From NCBI GenBank assembly GCA_037179385.1, contig CM074179.1, forward strand, positions 620,001 to 684,000: 64,000 nt of DNA, in the 5' to 3' direction. The DNA is from Holothuria scabra (Eukaryota; Echinodermata; Holothuroidea; Aspidochirotida; Holothuriidae). Positions 11,540 through 24,164 of this stretch are shown piece after piece. The position numbers and the translations under genes were made by a program. A model generated the notes under the pieces. The model was given only the letters and a program-made list of their open reading frames with translations. It ran no database searches and was not told the DNA's origin. Numbering within the stretch: position 1 is the first letter of the stretch; each line of letters opens with the position of its first letter.

Positions 11540-12140
11540 GAAAACAAGAAAGGGAAACAAAACATTCCTTGTCAATGTGAGGAAGTAATGTAACCTCTGA
11601 TGCCGCTATCTTTGATACTTTGGAACACAAATGTAAAGATTTCATTTACCGTTATCTCAAGAAATAGATGTCTGATTTACATGGAAGTCTCACCACACTG
11701 TGTAAATTTGGTATCTCTTTCACATACGAAAATTAAATTTTTGCCTTAAGGTAAGCAAGGGTTATATCACTTCCTCGCATATTGACAAGGTATGAATTGT
11801 TACACTTTTTTATTCAGTCTGTTGTGTTGAACTTGAAACTAACAGGATAGGACCTCCCTGTGGCTCATTCCACTCAGTTCTGATAATGCGGGATTGTTGA
11901 AGAGAAAATTAGTTGTAAAAGTTAACGAAAATTAAAACATTGTCTATTGATGTGAGGATGTGATGTCACATGTGCTTGCTTCAAGTTCACTTTGTTTTGA
12001 AAATGTTAAAATTTTACCTGCTCATATCTTGAGAACCACACACCGGATTTCAATGCAAACTTCACCGAAATGCAAAGGAAAATAGCCCTTTAACATATCA
12101 TTTTTTTTCTTGTTGACCTTCAACCTTTTTTTAAAGACCG
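11540..12140. repeat. Dispersed repeat R2, rearranged copy 2
   Basis: 11540-11745 aligns with 24430-24610 in the plus direction (CATTCCTTGTCAATG, GGAAGTAATGTAACCTCTG, AATAGATGTC, GTGTAAATTT). 11830-12140 is an inverted copy of the segment seen at 9395-9700. The copy is therefore internally inverted. Confidence 0.6.
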
Positions 12141-13654
12141 CTCAATACTTGAAAAGAAATGAACATATTAATTTTCGAAATGATGGACTTACCTTTTGCT
12201 GTACGAGTCTTCAAGGTAAGCCAGATATAATTCCCATAATGAATTAATTCAAAATATTAGAAATTTTAAAAGAACGTCTTTTTCCGAGTCTGACCACAGG
12301 AATAGAATACCTACAAAAACACCAAACACAGTAAAGAAGCAATCAGACCGAGTTGTATTTATGTACATCTCTCATGCAAACAAAGACTGTCAGTCAGCTA
12401 AAACTAAAACGTCTGAATACTTGTAACGTAAAAATCCGACATAGTTGACAAATTTAACAACTACTACAGCGAACTGTGAATTTAACAAGGACCGAAACGT
12501 TCAAACAATACCACCTCGGTAATAGTAAAACGCGTTATTTGTTCAAGACTGTTTATTATGGAGACAAAATGCGAACTATGCTGAGCCTAAAGAAAAGGAT
12601 TGAATTATAAGTAAGGGGATTTAGGTCAAAAGTTGAAGAGTTTTATAAGATCAACGCCGACTTTACAAGTGGTCTTTTCTACTTGTATACGGAAACGTTA
12701 TTTCAGCTGGTAGTGCTACAGTAATAGTTCTTACAGCGTAAAGTGCAAGAACAATCACGCCAAACTTATTTTGAAACAGTACTAGTTCATCCAAACACCT
12801 TTTATTATATTTTAGATCTTAGATACTACATATCAAAAGTAAAATATGAGCTACCCCACATAAATTTCTCTTTCAGTATTGAAAAGTTTGTCACATAATG
12901 CGAATGAGCCAATAGTAAAATGGGCTAAACTAATAGACTAATTGAAATTGTGATCACTGCACTTTTCCTTAAAACTAGGTAACCGCAAGGACACAGGCAG
13001 AGGGAGGGACGAAGGGGACTGCCCATCGGGGAAGGTGTGGTATTCATATTTTCCGTTAACCGTACCACTAGTACGTTTTTTGCCATATTTATATGCTAAG
13101 ATATAACTTTTAAGGCATGGGAAGTGCCATTTTCAGCAATCTGGGAGGTATTTTGACAAGACTTCTTGAGCGCTTTGCCTTAACCTATATTGGTCCTATA
13201 GGTAGATAGTCTGTCCAAAGGATTAACCTGCTCATTCAGAAATTCCTGGCTACACTCCGAGTGAATCGTTTCAAAACTTGCACCTCCTATTACAAACTAG
13301 AAAGGCTGTATATTCCGTAAGAGAGGTAGGCAAGAGAAAGTTGCCATTCAAATATTGTGTAACGTTAAAGCTATCTAGTTGGTCAAATAATAAGCTTGTA
13401 TTCCAGGGTACTTGGCACCGGAACACATTTTGAGGACCTTAATCGGCTCTTGAACCCTCAAAGTCGTCACACCGGTACTGAGGCAGTTTCACTTGCAGCG
13501 CCAGTGATGTAGCTAGCAAGTTCGTATCTAGGAGGACCTGATACTGATCAAATTCTCAACTTGCGGTCCGGTCCCTCTACCTGATGTCAAAGTCGGTTGC
13601 TGGCCTGATAATTATCAAGACCCACACTGCATACGGCAAACTGTCAAAATAGGA
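12141..13654. other. Non-coding, possible 5' exon of NLR1
   Basis: On the minus strand a good donor (AAAAG|GTAAGT, exon end at 12193) follows a short open stretch encoding HYGNYIWLTLKTRTAKG. It could be an upstream exon of NLR1, but no acceptor or paralogue supports it. Nothing recognised in 12300-13654. Confidence 0.25.
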
Positions 13655-14105
13655 GGTTTGATAGTTGCGCTGCAACACTTTGGAACAAGCTGCCTATGGA
13701 AGTGAAGCGTGTCAACAAATTGCATGAATTTAAGAAACTTGTAAAACATTATTTTTTCAAGCAACTTTTAGTTAATTTTATTTTAAGTTTGTAATCCTTT
13801 CTTGCTTTTGCTCCACACTTGTTCCTGTTTTCTGTGTTTTAGTTTGCCGGTCTGTTTTTTACTATCTTAATGATTCATTTTTTATTTCTTATTTTCTTAT
13901 TTGCTGTTGTTTTTATGGTTTTCTTCCTTGATATTCTTAACTTTCTAACTTTTTACTTTGTTTGGCTTTATTTTCTTGTTCTGATCTGTTTTGTTGTTTT
14001 CAGTTTGCTGTTTTATATTCATACTCGTGTATAGCGCCTTTGTGCTTTTAATCTTGTAATTTGATAGGGCGTTTAATAAGTTTCATCTATTATTGTTATT
14101 ATAAG
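13655..14105 (+). mobile_element. 3' end of an L2/CR1-like LINE
   Basis: The frame from about 13658 encodes TLWNKLPMEVKRVNKLHEFK, the C-terminal signature of CR1/L2/Jockey-type polymerases (LWN.LP...FK). A T-rich 3' UTR with GCGCC and GGGCGTTTAATAAG follows, ending in an ATT-type tail near 14100. Strongly 5' truncated. Confidence 0.65.
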
Positions 14106-14865
14106 GTGAATGAATCTTTCCAGGCAGTTGCTGATCTGTACAATTAAATGAAGTTTTTTCAGGTTCGAGTGAAGCCCGACCAAAGGTGTGTACGGTGGGG
14201 CCAGGAGGGGCGGTCAATCTTATTTCATTCATTGGACATTTTATATGACCGTCTTCATAACATTTGTACATATCGTGACCGAGAGATAATATCAAATTAA
14301 CTCCTGGAAGCTACTTTGCTAACTCAACACACCGCGAGGACTTTATGTGGTCACTGACCTGGTTTCGGCCGTTCATCGTCAAATATACTTTAAAGACATG
14401 TGTAAGGCGTATAGACTTTGTGAACTGACCTTTGGGCAAAACAATGGAACACGTGACCACACGCCTGAGAATTCACACTGAACCTGTAGCATACTATGCG
14501 GGTATTCGACTGATCGACAAATCAGCTGTGTGCATTTGTCTGTGTTGGTTTGTTTTTGCCCCAACACAAGGGCGTACTTTCCGCTTTGTGACATTATATG
14601 CTCACGTTCTATATAAGACTTTGTCTCTCACTTGTTGATCCGCCTTTGCAGTAGTTTCCATAATATTCCAAACATGTTATCAACGGGTAAGTACATCCCA
14701 CCACTTTTCTCGAGTTGAACCAAAACCTTTCCGAGGGCAAATAAACCGTGCGTCTTTGAAGACAAAGTGATATAAGTCCTCCGTTTACAATAAACTGCTG
14801 TGCTTTTTTATTTTGTTTGAAGATGCAAAGCATGCTTACAGCAGACTTTTGATCATTTTTTTCAT
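14106..14865. other. Non-coding region
   Basis: Short open frames near 14379-14833 lack any domain or splice context. Nothing recognised. Confidence 0.35.
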
Positions 14866-16500
14866 GTAGAGTGGACGGGGGAACTGGTGCTGTTGTAAAG
14901 TTTTATCAGATACAAGTAGAATTTTGCTTCCCACAAATACGAAGTAAACAGGCGAACAGTAAAACAGTACAAAAACGCATTCAGTTTTTACAAACAAATG
15001 CCGTCACGGCTGGACGCTTAATAGCGTGCTAGCAGGCTTTTTAATAAATTGTATCGTAATATACGGGCGGACTGAAGCCATTGTAAAGTTTTATCAGCTA
15101 AAAGTAGAATTGCATTCCACAAATAAGTAGTATATGGTGAACTGTATAGTGTTTACAATCAAATGCCGACGCGACTGGGTGTCAACGAGTGGGTAAGGCG
15201 CGCTTTCTCTGTCGTCACAATAAAAGGTTCATCCCAATTGGTCTACATTCTGCGTGCAAATAAATGTCATGGGCGCTTGCTAGCATGATTTTGATAATTG
15301 TTTTTCATATAGAATAAACGAGCGAACTGATGCTATTGTAAAGTGATATCAGCTAAAAGAACAATTTTGCTTACGGCTACTTCCATAAAGAAGAGGCCCA
15401 ATCCATGACATTTTGGATAAAAATTGGATACTGCATTTAAAAGCAAAGGCAAAGAAGTTATATGCCAACTTGAAATGAAATATCACTCCTCAGTAAAAAC
15501 ACTGAAATTAAAGATTAATTGCATTACGGAAACAAATACATTACATTAAAATGGCATTTGGGGTTTCACGTGTAAACGGGACACCAAAGTCACTTTTTAG
15601 GATTTATGCCACATATAATGCAGCTTGTGGGATACGTGTCCTTCTAAGCTTATAATTTGTTCATCAGGCTACCATTGGCACACTAAGATCAGTTAAAACA
15701 AAATATGTGCATTTTGGTTATTGCAGGTTTTAATGTATATCGGGACACCATCGTGGTGTCCCGGCTAAAATATTTGCACGGGTAACTCAAGACTTTCCAA
15801 AATTATATATGTTTACGTCATTCGTTCTTTTCCGAATCCAGACACAAAATACTAGTGACAAGGTGAATTTTGGCAATACAGAATTGTTTGCCACACATTT
15901 TTCAGTTTGCCAAAAGTACACAACCTGGTTCACATGTTCACGTGTGGGACACCAAAATTTTGGTGTTTGTTTGCACCTGAAACCCATGAGCTCTGTTCTG
16001 TACTTTTATCGGTCGAACTTCTTAGGATGAAATTATATACTGTACCTAAATTGTAATAATGCAGACCATTATATCAGTATATCAAGCATAGCTTTCCGTA
16101 CACTTCAAAACGAAAAACACAGTGCCAGTTCATTTTTTTCATGTCAAAGCTTTGAGCTCCCGTTCGTGACAGTAATATTGCAACATAAAATCCAAAAGCA
16201 AAATGTTAAAATGTTTTGTTGTATATTGTTTGAAAGGTACCAACATATAGATGTATCTGAGGTTATTATTGGAAGATTAATGTAAATCTTTCATGCAAAA
16301 TCTGTTGTAAGAAAATATCATAATGTAAATGGGACACCAGAAACCATTGGTACACTTATATTTGGAATAACCCATACCACAAATACGTAGTAAACGGTAA
16401 AACCGAATACACATGTACAATAGACGTATTCCGATGTTTACAATAAAATGCCGTCACGGCTGGGGGTCATCGAGTGGGTTAAGGGCGCGCAGAGAGCTTT
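14866..16500 (+). repeat. Degenerate tandem array of roughly 190-250 bp units
   Basis: The block GTAAAGTTTTATCAG...AGTAGAATT...CCACAAATA recurs near 14895, 15085 and 15337. The block ACAA.CAAATGCCGTCACGGCTGG recurs near 14990, 15160 and 16440. Between them GGGACACC occurs several times, once as the hairpin GGGACACCATCGTGGTGTCC near 15741. It may be a decayed satellite or a non-autonomous transposon interior. Confidence 0.55.
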
Positions 16501-16531
16501 AGCTGGAAGGAGTGTCCCACAATAATTAAAG

Positions 16532-16677
16532 CTAATCAACGCTGGACTGTGCATTAAGTGAAGGATAATGCACGATCGAGGTTAATGCAAGCGATGCACG
16601 AGGGCGTAGCTCGAGTGCATCCAGCGATAGCATTAGCACCCATAATGCATAATGCACACGTCCGGCGTTGATTAACC
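16532..16677. repeat. 146-bp near-complete hairpin element
   Basis: The ends are inverted (CTAATCAACGCTGGAC and, reversed, TTAATCAACGCCGGAC). Inner blocks GATAATGCAC, GAGGTTAATGC and GATGCACGAG pair with the opposite half around GCGTAGC near 16608. No frame. A foldback or MITE is most likely. Confidence 0.7.
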
Positions 16678-17668
16678 TTGTTCATTCATACGCAACAAGA
16701 TTTTCATTAAAAAAGACTGAAAAGAGAGAAAACGACGTTTCTGGATAACCGCATTGTCCACTAAAAATGGGAACATTAAAACCCTAATAATCGTTAAAAG
16801 AAATGCTCTTGCGCAATTTACAAAGTATACCATTGTACTAACTAGATTCAGTAGCAATATCCATAAACCATAGAATGTAGCAAGTACTACATTTGGGAAA
16901 TATTGCTGTTATTTAGGCGGAACTTCAACAATCTAAAACAGACAAAAAATAACCCGTCATGAAGTAAGAGGGAGAAAATGACACCTGGCGCCCGCCCCCA
17001 CCCCCCCCCCCAGCAACGATTTTTACATGCACCGTTGCGGCCTGTCCGCCTAGCTTAGCCTCCTAAGTAAGCACGGTACGTAATTATGCTTCTAATATGC
17101 GTACAAGAACGTATGATGTTGCTTTTATTGTAATTATGCTTGTACGTATAATGAGTTTAGCAATATTGAATTGATTTTCAATAAAGACTTCAATTTTCCA
17201 ATTCTCATCAAGACAAGTAACCATTATTTCAAATTTTCTGCCACAGGCGTAGGAGAAGGGGCTGGGGGACTTTTCATTTTTTCAAAAGGCGTTAGAAGGA
17301 AAATTGTTTATAGTCGGGAGCTCGGGCAGTCACATAGTGTAGGCAACTTCAACAATACCATAGATCTCGAATTAAGCCAAGATTCGCAATAGAGTAAAAG
17401 CATTGGCATGTTTTCAATTACGTTGCAAGTTTTTTCCCTAAACGGTACAAAACCATATCATCCAATGGTAGTGGTACATTTTATCTGGTAATTTTCTGAT
17501 CATTCAGCAAGCTGCTGACTTCTCTCTATTGGAGTGAAAATTTTATTGCCGAGGAAAGCCCAAAGTAACGACTGACTGCTTCCTTCATGGGAAATGCAAT
17601 TTCCCGTTGTCTGAAGGTTCCAAATTTTCATTTATTTTGTACGATCCGCGCCAACCAGTGGTTGCGCT
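16678..17668. other. Non-coding region
   Basis: Contains C-rich runs near 16995-17011 and one GCTCCGCGCCAAC-type repeat motif (here GATCCGCGCCAACCAG) near 17644. No gene supported. Confidence 0.35.
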
Positions 17669-18459
17669 CATGGGCGTCCGCAGAAATTTTTGATTTTTGC
17701 AAGGGGGAGGGGGGGGGGGGAAGGTCATTCATGGTTGATTGAGTTGTGTACACTATCTAAGCGGAGCGCCACCATAGAATGGCGTGGAGCGTACAAGGAA
17801 AATTTTGGGCGTTCGAAACCCTCCAGATGACCGGAAACGACACTTGGCGAGTGTTATAAGCTGCATGTACCCAGCCCTGAAACAGGGATTTCATGTCTCT
17901 AATGTTTAGATTTTTAGAATTTTCAATGTAAAAAATTGTTGAAGGGAAATCTGCCTCTGGGTCACGGCTTCGCACGCCTATGCACGATAAAACTTACAAC
18001 TGTCAAACAGCCTATGTATGCCTATATCCGTTACCCAATTATGAACCATACCCCCCCCCCCCCATATTCACCTTGTATATCCCAGTCACATGAGATCAGC
18101 ACGTGACCAAACCAAGACCAACGCATTCATCAATAGTCGGATGCCATATGCATACTACATACCTGATAACTAGTACAATTTTGGCATAGTTTTTACAATT
18201 ACAAATTTACAATAGATATCACGAATGATGGTCCTCAAATTACGATTTCACTATTCAGCATACCATCTCCTCTTTTGCTATTTCTAGTTAAATGTCCGTA
18301 TATTTCAGTAGAAACTGACGCTATGAGTGAAGATATTTTGATGATTTATTTTTAATTTTTCATTTCAATTTTTAATCAATTTTTTTCACAAGTTTGATTT
18401 TCGGGGGGGGGGGGGGCAAGTGCCCCCCTTGCCCCCCCCCCCCCTTCCGGACGCCCATG
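17669..18459. mobile_element. Non-autonomous hAT-like transposon, 791 bp
   Basis: Twelve-bp terminal inverted repeats (CATGGGCGTCCG) are flanked by a perfect 8-bp duplication, GTTGCGCT, at 17661-17668 and 18460-18467. Eight-bp duplications are the hallmark of hAT insertions. The interior starts and ends with long G or C runs and has no transposase frame. A partial end of the same family (ATAGGCGTCCGCAG) lies near 31062. Confidence 0.8.
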
Positions 18460-18699
18460 GTTGCGCTTCCTTTAGAAATTGTTTCTATGGAAGAGTTTAC
18501 TGAACGGAACATTAGAGGCTTGCAAATCGTATTCCGTTATGAATCAATATGAAAAATGCTCTCTGATCACGTCGCTAATTTATTTCAAGTGAAACATTTC
18601 ATTGCAAACAAAAGCTTAGAATAACAACTGCTTAGATCCTACTTACAAGCATGGCAAATGTCATTTCGGCTATCTGAAAGAGAAGAATTTTTTCAAAAT

Positions 18700-19392
18700 T
18701 TCTGTGTGCTCCGGGCCAAATAATGGTGGCGTTCAGCTTAGTCTTTCGGGTGAGATTGCATTTTCCGTGCAAAAATTCTTAGCCCCAAATGGATTGCGTC
18801 CGTTAGCGTGAGTTTCTGCCATGAAAGTCCTGTAATATATAAGCTCCAGGTTTGCAAAAATATGTTAAGAGAAAGCCAAGCCTTTTCTGTAAATTTATCA
18901 GTATCGCCCAAGGGTCCTAGTCTTCATGACGATATTCAGTAACCCCGACAAACAAGTCACCCCGGTGACCTACTTGATTTTTGTGATGAGAAAGTCAGAT
19001 TCTTTAACAAAAACAACAAAATTTATGATGACAATACAATTCTTTCTTCAATAGAGGCTTTAGTTTTTCAAGTATCCATTAAAATCCATTTTCGGTGGAT
19101 ACTCCTTACAAAGAAAAACCATAGCCAACTTCAATCGCCTTGACATTCTACTTATTTTTGCTCTTAAAAGGCGAATCACTTAATATACCCATTTTTTCAG
19201 TTTAACCAAAAAGCCACATTTTTCATTCATTCCAAAATTTCTCGAGGTAAAACGTTTTTAGGAAAATTTAAGTTCCATTTTTGTCTCAGAGCACAGCTTC
19301 CCAAAAGAAATTCAGTCACCAATATAACGTTTTGGGTTTTGATAAATGGAGGGCAGATTTGTTCAACAAACACCCCGATTATGTTAATGCTT
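18700..19392 (+). repeat. Dispersed repeat R4, copy 1
   Basis: Aligns with 25061-26540 and, inverted, with 38200-38540: GATATTCAG.AACCC, CCTACTTGAT, TTTCGGTGGATACTCCTTAC, CAACTTCAAT, TTTTGCTCTT.A. It opens with the GGGCCAAATAATGGTGGCG motif found at many places in the window. A deleted DNA transposon interior is the most likely source. Confidence 0.55.
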
Positions 19393-19405
19393 TTTACAAA
19401 AAGCC

Positions 19406-19639
19406 GCGTGTTTAGTCTAAGAGTAGGAGCACCCGCCTCTCACGCGGAAGGCCCGGGTTCTGTTCCCAGGTCGAGTCATATTAAAGACTCTAAAAATGGA
19501 ACCTACTCCCGTTGTGCGTGGTGTAATGGAGTAGGGAAAACAAGCCAGTGGGCCACAACTGAAAAAAAAGGTCGAGGTCGGATCGAGTTTAACCAATAGG
19601 TTGGAAGCAATAGGTCGAAGATCTATCTAACTAGCTAAC
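19406..19639 (+). mobile_element. tRNA-Glu-derived SINE, 234 bp, copy 1
   Basis: The head folds as a tRNA-Glu relative: anticodon arm CCGC-CTCTCAC-GCGG (anticodon CTC) and B-box GGTTCTGTTCC. The body carries AAAGACTCTAAA.ATGGAAC, GTAGGGAAAAC.A.CCAGT, GGTCGGATCGAG and CAATAGGTTGGAA. A perfect 13-bp target duplication, TTTACAAAAAGCC, lies at 19393-19405 and 19640-19652. Same length as the copy at 28053-28286. Confidence 0.9.
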
Positions 19640-19784
19640 TTTACAAAAAGCCAAACTTTTTCTCAACATTCGTCCAAAGTTTCGCCTCAAATTTTGCAAC
19701 TTACGTCCCATACGGAAATCGTCACCTTTGTCGGGGCTTCAAAATGCTGCCCCCGTCGTGCAAATCCTGGCGCCACCCCTATAT

Positions 19785-20217
19785 TCACTCAAATTAAATT
19801 GGTACATTGCGCAATGATTTGTAATGTCATTGCTGTACAAAAAAGTCTTTGTATTTCTCTGCTTTTCTGAAAATTACTGCACCTTGTACCATTTTGTGAT
19901 ACCACTATTATTCTGACGAGATGATGTAACTAATTTAGCCCTTTGTGTACAACATACCATGCAAGCATACAGGAAGCGTTCAAGGTAATAAAAACATTTT
20001 AACCCAAAGGGAAAGAAAGCAGGTAATGTGAGTTGAACAACAAAAAAGGCCCAAAATTATTGCCCAGTAGACTATTTTGTTTTGAGAATAAATTTCAACA
20101 TTTAATACCTCAACAATGGAACGGGATATTGCGATGAGAGTTGAATGAATAAGATTAATTTTGCAAGCTTTAAAATATATGGTCTTAAAATTCTATAGAC
20201 TTGAGGTACACTTTAAC
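19785..20217 (+). mobile_element. GTGTACCTC element, partial copy 2
   Basis: Shares ATTCACTCAAATTAAA, GATTTGTAATGTCATTGCTGTAC, CAGGAAG.GTTCAAGGT.ATAAAA and the end GACTTGAGGTACACTTTAA with 53098-53572. The left inverted end is missing. Confidence 0.65.
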
Positions 20218-20372
20218 ACAGGCAACACCTAACATACACGCATGTGATCTTGCGCATGCTCTATGCCAACCAAAACCACTGACGTAAGCTTGAACACCCT
20301 AATAATCTGTACAAAATATTTAAAGGGTCGTGTTATTATCTTTGAGAGACCACCATCAAGGCTGCTCCAGAG

Positions 20373-22391
20373 CAGTGGCGTAGCTAATGGGGGGGGGGGG
20401 GGCAGGGGGCAAGTTGCCCTCCCCCCGGAAAATAATTTGGGGAAATTTGATGAATTTTTTACTCTAACAAAAAAATTCTCAAAAATTTTGTTCGAATAAA
20501 AGATTCTGAGACATTTCTCATATATACTTCGTATTTTCATGCAACAAATTAACCCAGATTTGAGATTTCGTCAGTGTCGCATGAACCGGCCCTACTCGCG
20601 TTCCACAGAAATGTCCTCGCGGCGTCGCAGATTGAATGTTCTCTTGTATACGCGCAGTTTTTATGGTCAGTGCATTTCAGTGCACATGAAGCTGTTATTC
20701 AGTTAACAACAGCTGATACAGGACAAATAACACTGGAAGGCTGTAAACCCGAACTTATCCTCTTGCACCCAGTCTCTGCGTTGTACACTTTGGGAATTCA
20801 GTAAAAGTCACTAACGTAGAACCCCCCCCCCCCCCGAGTTTATTATATTGTCCCGCAAGCTAGTAGTAGCTAAACCGGTTTTACTCTGTGTACATAAAGA
20901 TGGATGGGGCTGAAACAATCTATGGCCAACGATTAACTTAAAGTTAGTCTAGAAATTAGAATGAACGGGATCCATTGGCAAACTTAGATTTTGTCACTTA
21001 GCCTAATCCTTGGAGGCCTACAGGCTAGTTCGGGAAAACGCTTTCTGCTCACTTGGGGTGTAACAATAAACGGGTCCATTAGTACCTTGTAGCCTTCTTC
21101 ACTTTACAGGCTGCTGTTCTAACAGGATATCCTGTGTGATCGAGCCACTATTAGGCCTCCTTTCAGTGGCGTACGAAGGGGGGGGGGGCATTGGGCCATT
21201 CCCCCCTAACAGATGCCAGTTTTTCTTCCCAGATTTTACTTCAAAAGATAGCATATGTGGCACCAGGTTGCATATTAGGGTACCCAATTTTTCACAAATT
21301 TTCAAAGGAGAAGGATTGTCTCTGCAAGTACGTCCCTCGGTGTTGCCAATATTTTAATTCCTACAAATAGGCAAATTCTGTCAAATTCCAATTTTTACTT
21401 TAAAAGGTAGACTCTGTTTCCCACTGATGGCATCAATAAAAAGGGACTACATGTTTTGATTCTCTTTAGAAGTATAAATTTGCTATTTTTGACCATTTGA
21501 GGGGTCTGATTTCTCGAAATTATTTTTACGCTCCGCGCCAACTAATGGTGGCGTTTCGCTCAGTCTTTTGGGCAAAATTACATTTTGGGTCAGATAACCC
21601 TTAACTCCCTGATCACTTTGCAGTTTGCGAACATATTTTGAAGGACGGGTTTTATTTGCAAACGACAAAAGAAGGTAGTGACTGGGAAAATTCTTCGTAT
21701 AAGTCAGGAAAATGCTATTTCCGGCCATCTGAGGGGTCTGATTTTTCAAAATTTTCGCTACGCTCCGCGCCAACCAATGGTGGAGCTCCGATTAGATAAT
21801 CTTTATGACAAAATAACGTTTTGTGGCCAAGAAATACCACAAATCCTATACTGATCAATGCTCTTTTATTTTGAGTCCTAAAAGTGTGCAAATGAAATGA
21901 CAGGTTTTACTTCGTAAGGTAGCATAAATGGCATAAGAATGCATGTAAAGACACAAAAGTTTCAGGGTTATCCTCATGAACCACCACGATTCAACTTTTT
22001 CACACTGTTGCCGTCAAAGTCGAAAATCTTGCACTATTTTGCATCTAGGCTCCTTGAAAACGTCAAAAAATTTCCGGACACCCCTCCCCTTGACCATACT
22101 GCATGCCCCCCCCCCTTTCAGAGAAATCCTGGGTACGCCACTGCGTTAGTACATACAAATAAACCAGATATTGTTGACCAAAATAATATACTAAGGGCTG
22201 TTATTTCCAATTGCTCTATGTTATACTTTAAGATTTGAAATGCATGTAATATTACAAAATGACATGGTAATGTTTTTATACTTACAAATTTACATTTTTA
22301 TATGAAATACATACACATTGAAAAATTTGGGGGAAATTTCATACCCTTCCCCCCCCCCCCCCCCCGGAAAAAATCCTAGCTACGCCACTGC
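20373..22391. mobile_element. Composite hAT-like insertion with CAGTGGCGTAGCTA ends
   Basis: The inverted ends CAGTGGCGTAGCTA start at 20373 and, reversed, end at 22391. Flanks CTCCAGAG (left) and CTCCATAG (right) match at 7 of 8 bases, compatible with an old hAT duplication. The interior has long G or C runs, a second pair of similar ends (21164 and about 22144), and two CGCTCCGCGCCAAC motifs (21530, 21764). No intact transposase seen; frames in the region are short. Confidence 0.55.
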
Positions 22392-24164
22392 TCCATAGTC
22401 TTCTTCGCTGGCTAGAAGGAACTTCTAATGCTCAAGAGTTTAAAAGGGAAATCATTGTGGATTACTCAAGTAGTCCATCCTAATTCATGAATAGCTCTTA
22501 TGAATCATGTTATATTTTCCTGTCAACTGTAAAATCTGTGAGGAGTATTTCATTGCCTTAGTAACCTTGGATATGCAATATTTAAATCTACTAAATTGCA
22601 AATGTGAAAGAGAAAAGGCCGAAGGTAACGAGAATTACTATTGGTTCAAAATAAGTTTGGGCGACTACTCTTGTCCTTTAATCTTGAACTCTGACCTAGA
22701 GCACATTTAGCGTGAGTAATGCAATCATTTAGGAAGTTGAAGTTGAAATTTGACCGTTAGTAAAAACAACTCCTCAAAGATGGGAAGTTCAACGAATCTA
22801 CAGCAATGGCGCGGCAATAGGTGTACCATCAGTGGTGACGCTACGGGGTGGCAACAGGGCGGGGCATTTGCCCACAGATTTTGGCCTTGCCTCCCACACT
22901 TGACCCCCAAAATCTGACAGCAAGAAATAATGGCATTTCAAGGCTTGTAAGCATAACCTTTGCAGTCATTAGTTTGCGATCCTGCCCAAGAGACTATGAA
23001 AGTGGGGCACTACCCTCCGAAAAAATGAAAAACTTGGAACCAATCGCACTGCCAGAAATGTCATTGCCCGAAAGTTAAACTAAAGGAGCACCACCGTTAG
23101 TTGGCCCGGAGCGTTCAGAAAATGATGGAAATGGCAACCCCTTAGACAGCCAGAAATGGCATTCACCAAGCTTTTTAGCGGAACTCTAAGAAGTTGCTAT
23201 TTTTCAATTCTGCCGAGAGATAAAGCGCACACCGCAACCTCGGTGTCCCGTGATGTGAAAAATTTTGAAAAATCGCAAGCCCTCAGGCAGCTGGAAATGG
23301 CATTCCTCGGACATGTACGCAGAATTTAAGCAGTCGGTACTTTTGAACTTTTTTTTCTGCAATTCAATATTTAAAGTATAAAAAAATGCAAAATTAGTTA
23401 CAAAATAACTGCATAAAGTGCAAGAGGTAGCCATAATTTGTCTCGGAGGGACAAAGTTGAGCGATAAAAAGCAAGGGGTGTCATTTAGCAAATATGACAC
23501 ATCACATGCGCTTGTTTTAGTTGGTAAAGGGCTCTACCATTGTTTTATGAAGTAGAAGAGGATCAACCACTTACGGAATGGGGGTCCAAGCCCCCTCCCC
23601 CTAAATCCACTCTGTGAGGTATTTCTGACAAAGGAATCCTCCACATTTTCCCTGTGTAGGATTTTAAACTGCATGAGGTCATGGCGCTTGTTGTAAGCGT
23701 GGTTATAGTGAGGTTACCCTTTGCCATAACTACCTCCAGGCACCCTTGGACAAGGGGTGCCCCGTTCGGTTCAGTTTGGGCTTTCGAAGAGACAGTGGCG
23801 ACACCAGGATCTTAAAAGAGGGGGAAAATGGAGGGCATGGGAAATTTTTTTGGGAAAACAACGGGCGAAATTTTAATCGTTGCGGGTGGGATACAGGGAC
23901 CCACCTGAGAGCCCCTGGACACAAGGGAAAAAGATCCGGTGGGGATTCGGGAGCAGAACCCTCCCGAAGCTCACGGTTTTCGCATATATCTTGTTCAAAA
24001 GTTGAGCCTCAGGACAGGTATCCTCTCGTTCATAATCCATCATCCAGTGCAATGATATCAAAAAATATTTTGAAAGTACTTAGTCTGTCCTGTTGTCAAG
24101 TAAGCCACAATTGGGAAAACCCGGCCTATTCCAAAAAATGTTTTAGGTCAATTAGGTTTTGATC
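22392..24164. other. Non-coding, fragments of transposon ends
   Basis: Partial hAT-type ends appear near 22831 (CAGTGGTGACGCTACGGGG) and 23792 (CAGTGGCGACACCAGG). 23085-23125 holds a GGAGCACCACCGTTAGTTGG motif. The longest frame (23746-24162) has no recognisable domain and is not called a gene. Confidence 0.35.

Noticed and set aside
18650..18690. 27-bp stretch with acceptor and donor (minus strand) like a micro-exon
   Set aside because: The text belongs to dispersed repeat families (compare the GGCCATCTGA text near 21725), so the splice-like signals are coincidental.
23746..24162. 138-codon plus-strand frame
   Set aside because: Composition is low in hydrophobic residues and no family is recognisable; it lies between transposon fragments, with an overlapping open frame on the other strand.
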